Source: Mesostigma viride (Eukaryota; Streptophyta; Mesostigmatophyceae; Mesostigmatales; Mesostigmataceae). Taken from it: a stretch of 64,000 nt of DNA. Made by a program: the position numbers and the translations under genes. Below the pieces are notes generated by a model, which was given only the letters and a program-made list of their open reading frames with translations, had not been told where the DNA came from and ran no database searches. Position 1 is the stretch's first letter. Each line of letters begins with the position of its first letter. This document shows, in pieces, positions 18,761-27,557 of this stretch. Location of the stretch: positions 485,366 through 549,365 of the forward strand of contig RPFO01000080.1 in assembly GCA_009746045.1 (NCBI GenBank). Direction: 5' to 3'.

Positions 18761-19178
18761 AGGGAGCCCTCTCCCTACGTACAGGGAGGAAACCAAAGGG
18801 GTAGGAATAACCTAACGTACCCAACAAAAGCCTAACACAATCGACTGACCATCCAAGGCCTGGGCAAAGCAAAAACATGTTAACCTCGGGTCCACCCCAA
18901 ACGGTGTAGGGATCACCAGCACCACGCCGGGTGTGAGGCTCCCCTAACTGCCTTGCACGGAGGCTTGCCGGGAGGGACGGCACTAGGCAGGACACACAGA
19001 GGAAACAACGTTCACACTAAGGACCGGGAACGGCCAACCAACTGGCCAAGCCCAGAGGGCGACTCTATATACCGGAGGGACAACACCCTCAGGTCGGGCC
19101 TAGAGCCCTCTGTCTACACACCAGTAGCCTGAAAAGTACCACGGGTGGCCAAAATTAAAGCACCGCCATGTACGCCCG
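18761..19178. other. gypsy-2 internal sequence before the 3' LTR
   Basis: This is internal gypsy-2 sequence between the 3' open region and the polypurine tract. No protein motif is recognised. Confidence 0.4.
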
Positions 19179-19998
19179 GTGATGAGCAACATCAGTAGGG
19201 TTGTCATGGTTGTCTACATGGATGGAGGAACACATCCTCCCAGACGCCATCAAGATACATGCCGAGGAAAGCCCAGTAGTATCGTAGCTGTGTCAGGACC
19301 AGGTCTGTCCACGGGCCCAGTCAAGGAACCCACACTGAAACTATCGCAAGAAGGGCTCTGCCGACAGCAGAAGGAGCTAGGGCGCCAAGGAGGAACCGAT
19401 AGAAGACGGGTCAGCTCACCACGAGCAACTGAGGTGAAAAACAAGTCTAGGAAACGCTCCACGTTGCCGGGCCACAGACGCACGTGCCGGATCTCACGAC
19501 TCTCGCTAACACGCGTGCCCGAAGCTGAGGACGCCGCAACAGGAGCAAAGCGCGGTCGGTGGATGACGGCGGAGGCGGGCGCGACGGAAGAAGCGGTGGC
19601 GGCAGGAGCGGCGACAGGGGAAGATGTTGTGGCCTGTCGGGCCGAGGGCCAATCACCCATGGCCCAATCATACGTATCATCGGTAGTGTCAAAGACCACT
19701 TGCCCGTCGACGCCTTGCCCAAACCTGGATGACGGGCTGAGGCTCGGCCGGCAGAGCAGGCGCGACGGAGGGAGCCATGGACGGAGCGACAGCGGCCGGC
19801 TGAGCATGCGCGACGGAGGGAGCCACGGACGGAGCGACAGCGACTGGCTGAGCAGGCGTCGTTTGACATGATGGCTGCGGAGGGCGGGGGACAACCAACC
19901 GACCCACAGCCCAAGGAACTAACACAGGCAAGGAAGGAAAACAACGAGAGGTTGTGCAGGTTTTCACTCAACCAAACATAGGTAATCTTCCCAGTCAC
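19179..19998 (-). other. gypsy-2 3' region with Ala/Pro/Arg-rich open frames
   Basis: This is the region between the integrase remnant and the 3' LTR. Its integrase-proximal 130 bases align with gypsy-1 at about 1340-1470. Beyond that it is open in two minus-strand frames (19250-19894 and 19447-19998), both biased in composition. At 19765-19860 a unit of about 48 bases containing CGCGACGGAGGGAGCC and GGACGGAGCGACAGCG is repeated in tandem. I cannot tell whether any frame is translated. Confidence 0.4.
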
Positions 19999-20024
19999 TA
20001 CCAGACGGGTCCATTTACATAATG

Positions 20025-20780
20025 TCAGAGGGCTTCTTCTACCACTCTATTTAATCGCTCTACTAGGTGTGAGGAGGAGGGGTGGTACGCAATGCCAAAC
20101 GTCACTTTAGTACCAATAGAAGCAAAGAACTCTGTCCAAAAGTCTGAGGTAAACAGCTTGTCCTTATCGGAGATAAACTGCCTGCTCAACCCATGGTAAC
20201 GATAAACGTTTAGAAGGTACAGCTGAGCACAGTCACTCGAGCAGTAAGCTCCAAGGGACAAGGGACAAGGTGACAACGTCTAGTAAGGTGGTCTACAAAC
20301 ACGAGGATCTGCGCATCAATTGCCTTTGGCATTCTATTTTGGGCCCCCCAAAATCCATCATAATGGAATCCCAAGGCATTATAATAGGATCATGGAGGGT
20401 ACGAGGCTCGATCTACCCCCACATTACTAGGTTTCATCTCCTGACATGATTGGCATGTCCTACCAACATATTTATCCACATCAAGTGCTGAGGAGGAAGG
20501 GCCAGAAGTATGAACGGGTTACCAAATCCCGCACACGCTTCCCACCCGAGCTGGTGAGCAGCTACATCATGTAACTCAAACAACAAGGACGAGCGGCAAA
20601 TAAGGGTAAAATACAAACGTCATTGCAGAGGATCATCCTTTAACAGCGCATACAAGAAGCCACCCACAAACTTGAACGGGTACTTCCCACATTTTCGAGC
20701 CGTAAACACTGATAAGACGCTCTAAATGTGACGTAGGATTGGCTACCGAGGTATCTACAGAAGGTTTTAACAAGTCACCC
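20025..20780 (-). pseudogene. Integrase remnant of gypsy-2
   Basis: The frame 20276-20025 keeps LYLLNVYRYHGLSRQFISDK (second Asp in ISDKDKLF) and the Glu region HLVERLNRVVEEAL. Further upstream, pieces of the zinc finger region (SSLLFELHD, HVGHANH) appear in other frames around 20434-20616. The first catalytic Asp region lies between them and is frameshifted. Downstream, the sequence jumps from the DWEDYLCLVE motif straight to the 3' region, so the GPF module and chromodomain present in gypsy-1 are deleted (about 700 bases relative to gypsy-1). This copy cannot encode a working integrase. Confidence 0.8.
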
Positions 20781-21598
20781 ACAACTTTACCAAAAAGAGG
20801 GGTGGACTAGAAGGAACAACATTACCACACGACTTCCCAGCCCTAGAGGCACATGACGGAGGGGAAAAGAAATATTTCTATTAGTATCCTCCCCCCCCAC
20901 CGAGGTGACAGGTGTGCCCTCACACCGAAGAGAAAGGCCCACATGAGAGAGGAGATCAGGAAAACGAACAGAGGTATGGAAAAGATAGACCTGTATACTG
21001 CCCGTCATGAGGGATGTCACCATAGGGGAAAACTCCAAGAGGAGTAGGAACGAGGGTGGTAGTGAGGACATCTAGATGAAGTATTCCTCGAAAAAGGAAT
21101 ACTAAGTCAGGACGTCGGGATAAAGCATCAGGGACAATATTATCGACACCCTTGACGTATTGCAGGGGCAAATTGCGCACGAAATTCCATCCACCGCGCT
21201 TGCCGAGGAGTGAGGTTGGGTTGTGACAGGAGGTGAATCAGAGGACGATGGTCGGTTTGAATAACCAACCGGTAAGGGTCAGCATCACAAGGCTCACTGA
21301 TACAGACATCGAACTGGGCACCTTTAAGGAAATGTTGCCATGCATGACAGCAGTATACCACAGCCAATAACTCTTGTTGGTGAACAGGGTACTTGCGCTC
21401 AGCAGGTAATATAGTCCTAGAGATGTATTCGATGTGTTGCAAACCATGGCCCTGGTCTTGGAGGAGAACACCCCCAATGGCTACCTTACTAGTGTCAGTA
21501 GCTAATACAAACAGTTTCGAGGTATCTTGCAAGACGAGGATCGCAGGCCGAAGTCTGCTGACAACAAAAACTTCAACCACGCAGAAAGGAAAGGACAT
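20781..21598 (-). pseudogene. RNase H and RNase H/integrase junction of gypsy-2
   Basis: The frame 21598-21140 contains LATDTSKVAIGGVLLQDQG, LPAERKYPVHQQELLAVVYC and VIQTDHRPLIHLLSQPNL, a complete set of RNase H motifs close to gypsy-1. The frame then shifts, and the continuation LPLQYVKGVDNIVPDALSRR appears at 21180 onward. At 20891-20898 a G8 run follows the TSVGGE motif and reads directly into the integrase-proximal sequence, in contrast to the G7 run in gypsy-1. Upstream, RNase H is joined abruptly to viroplasmin-type sequence instead of to the RT palm. Confidence 0.8.
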
Positions 21599-21599
21599 T

Positions 21600-22010
21600 T
21601 TAGCTCACTCCTTCCTAGTCACCGTGATTGATAAGGAACCAAATTCCACAGTAAGAGGGGTCTCAATAGAGGAGGAAGAAAACCCCGTTCGCGGGTTGGA
21701 GAAGGTAAAGGAGTAAGAAATCTGTCAGGGATATGAAATGGAGAAGGAACAGCTTCTGTACGAATTGTAGGAGGACTTGCAGGACGAGGATGTATTCCTA
21801 TGTCGGTTTGACTATACCAAAGACATGAACTGCTGATGAATGTCTCTTTGATACCAAAGACAGAACTGCTGTGCTTCTTCAAAGAGGTGACACTTCTTAT
21901 ACCTAATCACGTAAACGGAGGGGCCAGTACGTGCATCAGCCCAAGAAAGGAAAATACTAGGCCATGAGGAAGTGATGTCTGCGTAGTATTTTGCACGGCT
22001 ATTATCATAA
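21600..22010 (-). pseudogene. Displaced viroplasmin-type ORF inside pol of gypsy-2
   Basis: Frames here encode SRAKYYADITSSWPSIFLSW, VYVIRYKKCHLFEEAQQF and, after a shift, SQTDIGIHPRP. At nucleotide level the end (close to the ATTGATAAGGAACCAAATTC block) matches the last codons of the gypsy-1 viroplasmin ORF. In gypsy-1 this ORF sits before gag. Here it lies between the RT fingers and RNase H, replacing the RT core, and the 5' region of gypsy-2 has no copy. This indicates an internal rearrangement, perhaps template switching during reverse transcription. Confidence 0.7.
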
Positions 22011-22128
22011 TCAACTTTACAAAAGTCTGTAACTAGGCTAAATTTGCCATTGGGCAGAGGGACTAGCAAAACACTGGTAGAAAATGGGGAATTACTAGGA
22101 TCCCTTGAATCTGCTTCTAATAACGACT
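22011..22128 (-). pseudogene. RT finger fragment of gypsy-2 (3' side of the DIRS insertion)
   Basis: The minus strand encodes VPLPNGKFSLVTDF, equivalent to VPKPNGKFRLVTDY of gypsy-1, preceded by a degraded LLEADSRDPSNSP segment. It is joined on one side to viroplasmin-type sequence and on the other to the DIRS-type insertion. The rest of the RT N-terminus is at 33000-33120. Confidence 0.75.
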
Positions 22129-22402
22129 TGGTGAGCTATGCTCATTTTATCTATGACTAACCTGCTGAGCGGAGAATGCAACGCCGTATAGCACCAAAAG
22201 AAAAAATAATTTTAGAAAAAATATTTTTTGTGCTGGCACCCGTACCCCAGCCACCCAGGTAGGGGTTGGCTGGACAGGTGGTTGCTATAAGAGGTGGGCT
22301 TCCATTCTAGGGAAGCAGGTTGTTTCTTTTGCCTGAGAACCTCAAGTGACCACATCACAAAAAACAAGACGCAATATAACACATCAAGCATTATAACCCA
22401 CC
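22129..22402 (+). promoter_or_regulatory. 5' untranslated region of the DIRS-type element
   Basis: Non-coding sequence ahead of ORF1. It includes an A/T-rich run at 22200-22230 and a CCAGCCACCCAGG...GGTTGGCTGG inverted pair at about 22249-22275. The ORF1 ATG has the context CCACCATGACC, a good eukaryotic initiation context. Confidence 0.4.
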
Positions 22403-23509
22403 ATGACCTCAGTGACAGCCCCAGAGCGGAATTTCATAGCAAAGCTCAAGCAAGAAGCCTGGGAGGGATGCACCCCAAAGGAGGCCGCAACTGCGGTCCA
22501 GAAGATCCTAGGGGAGGGGCATTGGCTAGAGCGGATCCAGAAGCTCAATCCGGGGCGTGCCAAGAACGTCATGGACGTGTTGGAGAAAAGGAGGTTTGTC
22601 AGCGACTGGGATGGGGAGGAGGCCCTGGCCGATGTGCTAGCAGCGCAACTGGGGGAGGCTATTGCAGAGCCGGATCCACCAGTGTCAGCAGGTGGGGTGG
22701 GAGCTGGGGGTGTTCCCCCTTCGGCAGGTGCATGGAAGCGGAGGGGCGGGGCATGGTGGACCGGGAGCTGGCGAGGAGGATGGCGCCCCTGGGGCGATCG
22801 ACCAGGATGTGGCGGACCTAGACCGGAACATAGGTCGGCTGCTGGGGACCGAGACGGGCTATGCAACGCCAGCGGGAGGGCTTCCATCCCGCCGGGCAAC
22901 GCCCGCACTGGCGGAGATATTGGCGACCTGATATCGGCCATGTCGAAGCTGCTGGACCAGGCAAAGACTCCAGCAACTGCAAGCCCAGCCGCAGCGGCGA
23001 CTGCTGGCAGGCTGGCGCGCACGAAGGGGGTGGCGCTGAGCGGGCATGCAGTGCCGGTCCTGGTGAGCAACATGCTGGAGGCGGTGCTGCCGGGGATGCT
23101 GGACTACGCAGAGAGCGTGGGGGGGAAGTCCATCCGTGCATCGTTAATGCTGACGATGCACGGCAGCTCAGCCAGCGGGGAGAGGAGGATGCTGCTCCTG
23201 CAGATGGCAGGAATTCTGGACACGATGGTGACAGAATTTGGCTACTGGGCCACGCCACGCTCCGAAGTAATTCTGGAGCTGGCAGCAGCCGAGTACCTGG
23301 CAAAGCTGATCACGGCATGCCAGCTGGTGGATGTGGGGTCGACGGGTTGGAAGGGGACTCCGTCGGCAATGCTGCCATTCCAGGAGGGTGGAGCAATGCT
23401 GGCGTCTCCGGCGGTGCGGGCGGCGATGAGCATGGGGAAGCTGCAGCACAAGCTGGAGCAGGGTCCCGGCAAGAAGGGGCAGGGCGGCCCGTCCAACAAC
23501 AACAAGTGA
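22403..23509 (+). CDS. DIRS-type element ORF1, gag-like
   Basis: A 368-residue ORF starts at an ATG in strong context. The N-terminal 90 residues are mixed charged helices (NFIAKLKQEAWEGC, RAKNVMDVLEKRRF), followed by a Gly/Trp/Arg-rich stretch of low complexity. The C-terminal half is helical (SNMLEAVLPGMLDYAESV, RRMLLLQMAGILDTMV, LELAAAEYLAKLITACQL) with a basic, Asn-rich end. There is no zinc knuckle. Position ahead of RT-RNase H and the helical make-up fit the Gag of DIRS elements, which often lacks recognisable motifs. The middle Gly/Trp part could be frameshifted. Function is inferred from context. Confidence 0.6.
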   Translation: MTSVTAPERNFIAKLKQEAWEGCTPKEAATAVQKILGEGHWLERIQKLNPGRAKNVMDVLEKRRFVSDWDGEEALADVLAAQLGEAIAEPDPPVSAGGVGAGGVPPSAGAWKRRGGAWWTGSWRGGWRPWGDRPGCGGPRPEHRSAAGDRDGLCNASGRASIPPGNARTGGDIGDLISAMSKLLDQAKTPATASPAAAATAGRLARTKGVALSGHAVPVLVSNMLEAVLPGMLDYAESVGGKSIRASLMLTMHGSSASGERRMLLLQMAGILDTMVTEFGYWATPRSEVILELAAAEYLAKLITACQLVDVGSTGWKGTPSAMLPFQEGGAMLASPAVRAAMSMGKLQHKLEQGPGKKGQGGPSNNNK

Positions 23510-23663
23510 GGGAGCGGTGCCTTCTTCCACTACCTCTTCCAGCACCCCTGCCACCTCGTGACTGGTGGCAGCAGGTACGCTCAGGCCGTAGGCGCGATAG
23601 GATGAGTCGGGCTTTTAATGCTCGCACACTAGCCTGTCAGACGGTTAGGGCGTTAAACTGGAT

Positions 23664-23675
23664 GGGGGGGGGGGG
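23664..23675 (+). repeat. G12 run ahead of the RT ORF
   Basis: Twelve Gs lie between ORF1 and the RT ORF. The RT frame is open from just upstream of the run (after a stop at 23646-23648), and no ATG precedes the RT homology in that frame, so initiation may depend on reinitiation, a non-AUG codon or frame change. Confidence 0.5.
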
Positions 23676-23705
23676 CGAGACCCGCCTGCTGTAGATTCAG
23701 CCCGT

Positions 23706-25484
23706 GTGCCCGGGCCTCTGCAGCAGGCGGCCCTAGATGGGATCGATGATGCTTGCAGGTCCTTTGTCCGCCGGAACGGTGGTTCCGTAGCGGCAATGGC
23801 AGGATCTGTAGTGGATGGGGGTGAATATGCTGAAGGAGCCCCTTACGAGCCGTTAGTGGCCGCACGCTTGGCCTTGCCTGGTCCGGGGGAAGGTGGCCAA
23901 GTGGATGTGCTGAACTTACTACCCCCCTCTTGGGGAGCAATTTTGAATGATGAGAGTAGGATGGTACGGACGCTGAGCCCAGCAGAGCGGATCTTGCAGA
24001 AGTCGATGCGGATCTCGCGGGGGTGTAGCATGGAGGAGTTCGCGCGGGTTTGCACGGTGTGTGTGGAGAGGGGGATTTTGGGTGGATTTTTTGAGGAGGA
24101 GCCGCCTATGGTGAACGGTACTTTTGGGGTCGGAAAGCCCGACGGCCGTATACGGCTGATTGTGGACAACCGGCGTGGCAACATGCCACTACCAGATCCT
24201 ATGCCCGCTTTTTTACCACACCTTGGCGTGATTTGCGATTTGCCCACGCGCGCTGGGGAGGATGTTTTTGGGGGCGTATCAGATTTGGATTCGTACTACA
24301 ACAGACTCCGCCTGCCAGTTTGGATGCGGCGGTACTGTGCGTGGATGCCGGTGTGGTCGGATCTGGTGGGCCTGAGTGGGGCTCGTCGGAAGGTGTGGCC
24401 GTGGATGTTGTGCTGGCCAATGGGCAACAAGCTGGCCGTCGCCGTGGCCCAGTGTGTGCATCAGTCTGTGTTGTACCGCTGTGGCCCCAAGCCGCCGTTG
24501 GAGGCTAGTCGTGGGCTGAGCATCAACATGTCCGCGCTGATCCTGGTGGCGGAGGCCAACAAGGCGGGGGAGACCGTCCGGCTGAGGCTGGAGGAGGACC
24601 CTGCTGCGCCCTTGGCGCCCTCGCCGTGCTTCGAATCTCGGCAGGATCTGGAAGGTATGCATGCTGTGACGATCGATGACCTCCATTTCACCCACTGTGC
24701 GTCGGTGGATGGGGTGAATCAGCAGCTAGATCGTGTTCAGGCTGCCTACGCCGCTGTTGGGCTGGTGCAGAAGTCTGACAAGGTGGTACGGGCGACAGCA
24801 GAGCAGACTGGTGTGCAGGCGGTGGGTGTCATTCACCAATTAAGAGATGGTGACGTGGTGCCTGTTCCTGAGCGTGTGGTGGCAGTTATCGCTGCTACTC
24901 ATAGAATCTTAGATCGCGGGTTCACATACTACCGCGAACTTAGTTCTGTGCTTGGGAAGTGGGTGTGGATGCATCTGCTGTGCCGCCCCATGCTTTCGGT
25001 GTGGTCTGAGACGTACCGGCTGCTAGCAGCCATGAATGCCTCCCTGCCTGGGCGCCGCTGGCGCCTCCCTGCGGGGGCCCGCCAGGAGCTTCAGGCGGCG
25101 ATCGACCTGGCCCCCTTTTTGAGGGCGGCCAGGGCCCGGCCCCTCTCTGACCGGGTCGTCGCAAGTGATGCGAGCGGCTCCGGCGGTGGGGTGGTCTACA
25201 GGGACCTGCCTGGGGCCGATTGTGCCCGGTTGGCAACCCGGCGCGAAGCGCGGGGGTGGCGGACGACAGCTTTAACGTCTGGGGAGGACTGGGACCTGGA
25301 GCGCATGGAGGAGGGGGACTACAGCTTGCTGGATAGTGGCCACTGGCGTACGGCACTGTCCTACCGGTGGCGGGGGCAGCCTAACCACATCAACGTCAAG
25401 GAGGTGATTGCTGCACGACACAGGGGGTCGAGTGGTCGTGCCGGACCAATGCGTGTCGAGGGAAGCGAGTCGTCCGGCTCGTAG
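23706..25484 (+). CDS. DIRS-type reverse transcriptase-RNase H
   Basis: The RT part shows TFGVGKPDGRIRLIVDNRRG, SDLDSYYNRLRLP (first catalytic Asp, residue about 192), AQCVHQSVLY and VTIDDLHF (the xDD box, about residue 322), in the form seen in DIRS elements of algae. The RNase H domain begins at VVASDASGSGGG (about residue 483) and continues to NHINVKEVIAAR. The frame then closes, and the RNase H end continues in the next ORF in the -1 frame from a short G run at 25426-25430. The annotated start at 23706 is the first GTG near the homology; the frame is open back to 23649 and has no upstream ATG. RT copies the element RNA. Confidence 0.85.
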   Translation: MPGPLQQAALDGIDDACRSFVRRNGGSVAAMAGSVVDGGEYAEGAPYEPLVAARLALPGPGEGGQVDVLNLLPPSWGAILNDESRMVRTLSPAERILQKSMRISRGCSMEEFARVCTVCVERGILGGFFEEEPPMVNGTFGVGKPDGRIRLIVDNRRGNMPLPDPMPAFLPHLGVICDLPTRAGEDVFGGVSDLDSYYNRLRLPVWMRRYCAWMPVWSDLVGLSGARRKVWPWMLCWPMGNKLAVAVAQCVHQSVLYRCGPKPPLEASRGLSINMSALILVAEANKAGETVRLRLEEDPAAPLAPSPCFESRQDLEGMHAVTIDDLHFTHCASVDGVNQQLDRVQAAYAAVGLVQKSDKVVRATAEQTGVQAVGVIHQLRDGDVVPVPERVVAVIAATHRILDRGFTYYRELSSVLGKWVWMHLLCRPMLSVWSETYRLLAAMNASLPGRRWRLPAGARQELQAAIDLAPFLRAARARPLSDRVVASDASGSGGGVVYRDLPGADCARLATRREARGWRTTALTSGEDWDLERMEEGDYSLLDSGHWRTALSYRWRGQPNHINVKEVIAARHRGSSGRAGPMRVEGSESSGS

Positions 25485-26641
25485 ACTCCAGTGCTGTGGT
25501 GGGGGCGTTTGTCAGAGGGCGGTCGTCTTCCTACCGCCTCAACCAGCTGGTTCGGCGCTACTGCGCTCTGTCACTGGCTGGCGACATGCAGAGCCACTGG
25601 GTCTGGGTGGCTACCGACCACAACCCAGCTGACAAGGCCAGTCGGCGTGGCGCTTGGATTCCTGACTTGACCCGGTGTGGTGACGTGCATCCCAACCCTG
25701 GGCCTGAGGGGGCGCGACGCCCTCGGGACTTGGCACTTTTGGAGGGCACAGTCAACCCTGTGTCTACCTTGCCAGCGTACCGGCGTGCGGCGGCTGTCTA
25801 CGTGGCGTGGGCGCCACCTGGCCCTGTCGACCCAGCTGACGCGGAAGCCATTTTCTGTGAGTGGATTTCTGCTGTCTACCATGCCAGAGGCGGGCGGGGG
25901 CGTACCTTATGCCAGCACGCCAAGGCCTGTCTGCACCTGTACTACCCCGACATTATTCGGAATTGGGTACTGGCGGACCGCCTGCTAGCAGGTTGGCAGC
26001 GGCTTGTTCCGGCTGTCAGCCCTCCGCCTATGCCCTGGCGCCTTTGCTATTTCACTGCCCTGTTGCTAGTTTCACGTCGACAGGTGCATTTGAGTGCGTT
26101 AATTATTATTGCTTTCCAGCAGTATTTACGCATTAGCGAGGCGCTAGGGCTGCGGGTTCGGGATGTGGCTCATCCCGGCCACCCCCTTCTCGAGCCAGGG
26201 CCCATGGTCGGTGCCCTTGTGCTGCGCAACCCCAAAACTGCGCAGGGGGCGGCCCAGCACGTCCTCGTCCGGGATCCACTTTCTTTGTGGCTCCTGCGAC
26301 GTCTGACGGCTGGCCAGCCCCCGGATGCACTCCTCTTTCGAGGCTTAACGTACAGCCAGGCTAGGCAGCAGTGGGAGGCTGTGCAGGCCCGCATGGGCAT
26401 CCCAGGGATGTTTTCTTTTCACAGCCTCCGGCATGGGGGGGCGACGCACGACGCCATCGCTGGCGAGTCGCCGGAGGCCATCCAGCTGCGCGGCCGGTGG
26501 GCTTCAGCCCTCTCGGTCACGCGCTACATTGGCCTCCACCGCAGCCTCCTGGGGCGCGACATCCCACCCGCCCTCTGGGCTCAGGCCCTGGGTTTTGACC
26601 CAGCGGCTTTCCGGCGCCACTTCGGTGGCGTCGAGTTTTGA
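25433..26641 (+). CDS. DIRS-type RNase H end, 2A-like motif and tyrosine recombinase
   Basis: The frame is open from about 25433, giving RLVDSSAVVGAFVRGRSSS, NQLVRRYCAL and TDHNPADKASR, the end of the RNase H domain. CGDVHPNPGP follows at 25676-25705, and then about 100 residues later the recombinase: YLRISEALGLRVRDV (first Arg), HSLRHGGATH (His-x-x-Arg), GRWAS, and TRYIGLH with the presumed nucleophilic Tyr (residue about 343 counted from 25496). The R-H-R-Y set is complete. YR inserts the circular DNA form without a DDE integrase. It stops at 26641 and looks undamaged. It is -1 relative to the RT ORF. Confidence 0.88.
   Translation, partial: WSCRTNACRGKRVVRLVDSSAVVGAFVRGRSSSYRLNQLVRRYCALSLAGDMQSHWVWVATDHNPADKASRRGAWIPDLTRCGDVHPNPGPEGARRPRDLALLEGTVNPVSTLPAYRRAAAVYVAWAPPGPVDPADAEAIFCEWISAVYHARGGRGRTLCQHAKACLHLYYPDIIRNWVLADRLLAGWQRLVPAVSPPPMPWRLCYFTALLLVSRRQVHLSALIIIAFQQYLRISEALGLRVRDVAHPGHPLLEPGPMVGALVLRNPKTAQGAAQHVLVRDPLSLWLLRRLTAGQPPDALLFRGLTYSQARQQWEAVQARMGIPGMFSFHSLRHGGATHDAIAGESPEAIQLRGRWASALSVTRYIGLHRSLLGRDIPPALWAQALGFDPAAFRRHFGGVEF
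25676..25705 (+). other. 2A-like motif CGDVHPNPGP
   Basis: The residues match the D-x-x-x-NPGP end of 2A ribosome-skipping peptides, except that the usual Glu (DxExNPGP) is His. It sits between the end of RNase H (NPADKASR) and the recombinase domain. Related G-D-(V/I)-H-P-N-P-G-P strings are known from various retrotransposons; activity of the His version is not something I can judge. Confidence 0.55.
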
Positions 26642-26760
26642 CGTCCTCCTGCTTTTATCTCTCGTCATTTAGCTATCAACTGACCTCACCCTTGTGTGGG
26701 AGGTCAGGGGGGAAATGGTTTAACTAACCCGAGGGTGAACCTGGGTTGGGACAAAGTACC
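26642..26760 (+). other. 3' region of the DIRS-type element before copia
   Basis: Non-coding sequence after the recombinase stop. It includes TGACCTCACCC...GGGAGGTCA, a possible hairpin at about 26680-26707. Copia follows after the GTACC target copy at 26756-26760. Confidence 0.45.
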
Positions 26761-27538
26761 TGTTGGGGATCATATACCCACCTGCCCACACTATATTCCA
26801 GCCTGACTTTCTTCTTCTTTGTTTTACTTCACAAGGGCTGAGAATTTGATAGATCTGATAAGTTAGATGAATTGCTCTCAATGAGCTGATCAATGTTCAT
26901 GTGCCATAGTCCTATATTTGGCCATAGATCTCTTGTACCTGAGTTGGTCTAGTAGCATCACTTCCATGCTTGACAAGTGGTGTACTTCTTTGGTAGACAA
27001 GTGTCCATTCCATGAGCTGACATGTGTTGGAAGCTCATAGTGACAAGTGTTGCATTCCATTGACTGACAAGTGGATAGACTCATTGGATTACACTTGTCA
27101 TTCCAAGTAGAAACCATGTGTCACTTTATTAAGCATTAGATGTGGCACATTGTTCAGAGGACATTTGGCAATCAACTGTCATGCCAGCTCATTAGAACCT
27201 TTCTAGAATGACCTTGGAATGTTCTAGGAATATGCCAGGAATATTCCTGGAATATACTGAGAATATGCTGGGAATATGCTTAGATGTTTCTACAAGCTTC
27301 TATGATGACATCAGCATCTGATGTCATCCTTCCTAGCTAGAAAGGTATAAAAAGAAACTGGCTCCTAAGGCCAGGTACCTCTTTTCCTAACCTCTCAGCC
27401 TAAGAAATAAAACTCTTTTTCTGGTCTCTCTTCCATTGTCTTCAAGCTCAGTCTTTCATCACCTGCAAGGTGCAAGGGTAACAAGGCCAAGCACAAGGCA
27501 TTGTGTAAAACCCATTAGTTTCCTCTACCTTTCCAACA
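26761..27538 (+). repeat. 5' LTR of copia
   Basis: The LTR runs from TGTTGGGGATC to TTTCCAACA. It holds many ACAAGTG / CACTTGT motifs between about 26975 and 27100, a GGAATAT/AATATGC cluster at 27225-27280, a TATAAAA box at about 27346 and AATAAA at about 27404. These are likely enhancer-like repeats, promoter and polyadenylation signal of the element. Confidence 0.95.
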
Positions 27539-27551
27539 TGGTATCGGAGGA
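27539..27551 (+). other. Primer-binding site of copia
   Basis: TGGTATCGGAGG directly follows the LTR. It resembles TGGTATCAGAGC, the complement of the initiator methionine tRNA end used by many copia elements, with two changes. Confidence 0.7.
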
Positions 27552-27557
27552 ATCTTC

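Noticed and set aside
22861-23694. 277-codon frame overlapping DIRS ORF1
   Set aside because: It is Gly/Ala/Arg-rich, overlaps ORF1 in another frame, shows no motif and ends just after the G12 run; it is best explained as a shadow of GC-rich coding sequence.
26890-27117. 75-codon minus-strand ORF in both copia LTRs
   Set aside because: It is antisense within the LTR, His/Met/Cys-rich, and present twice only because the LTRs are identical.
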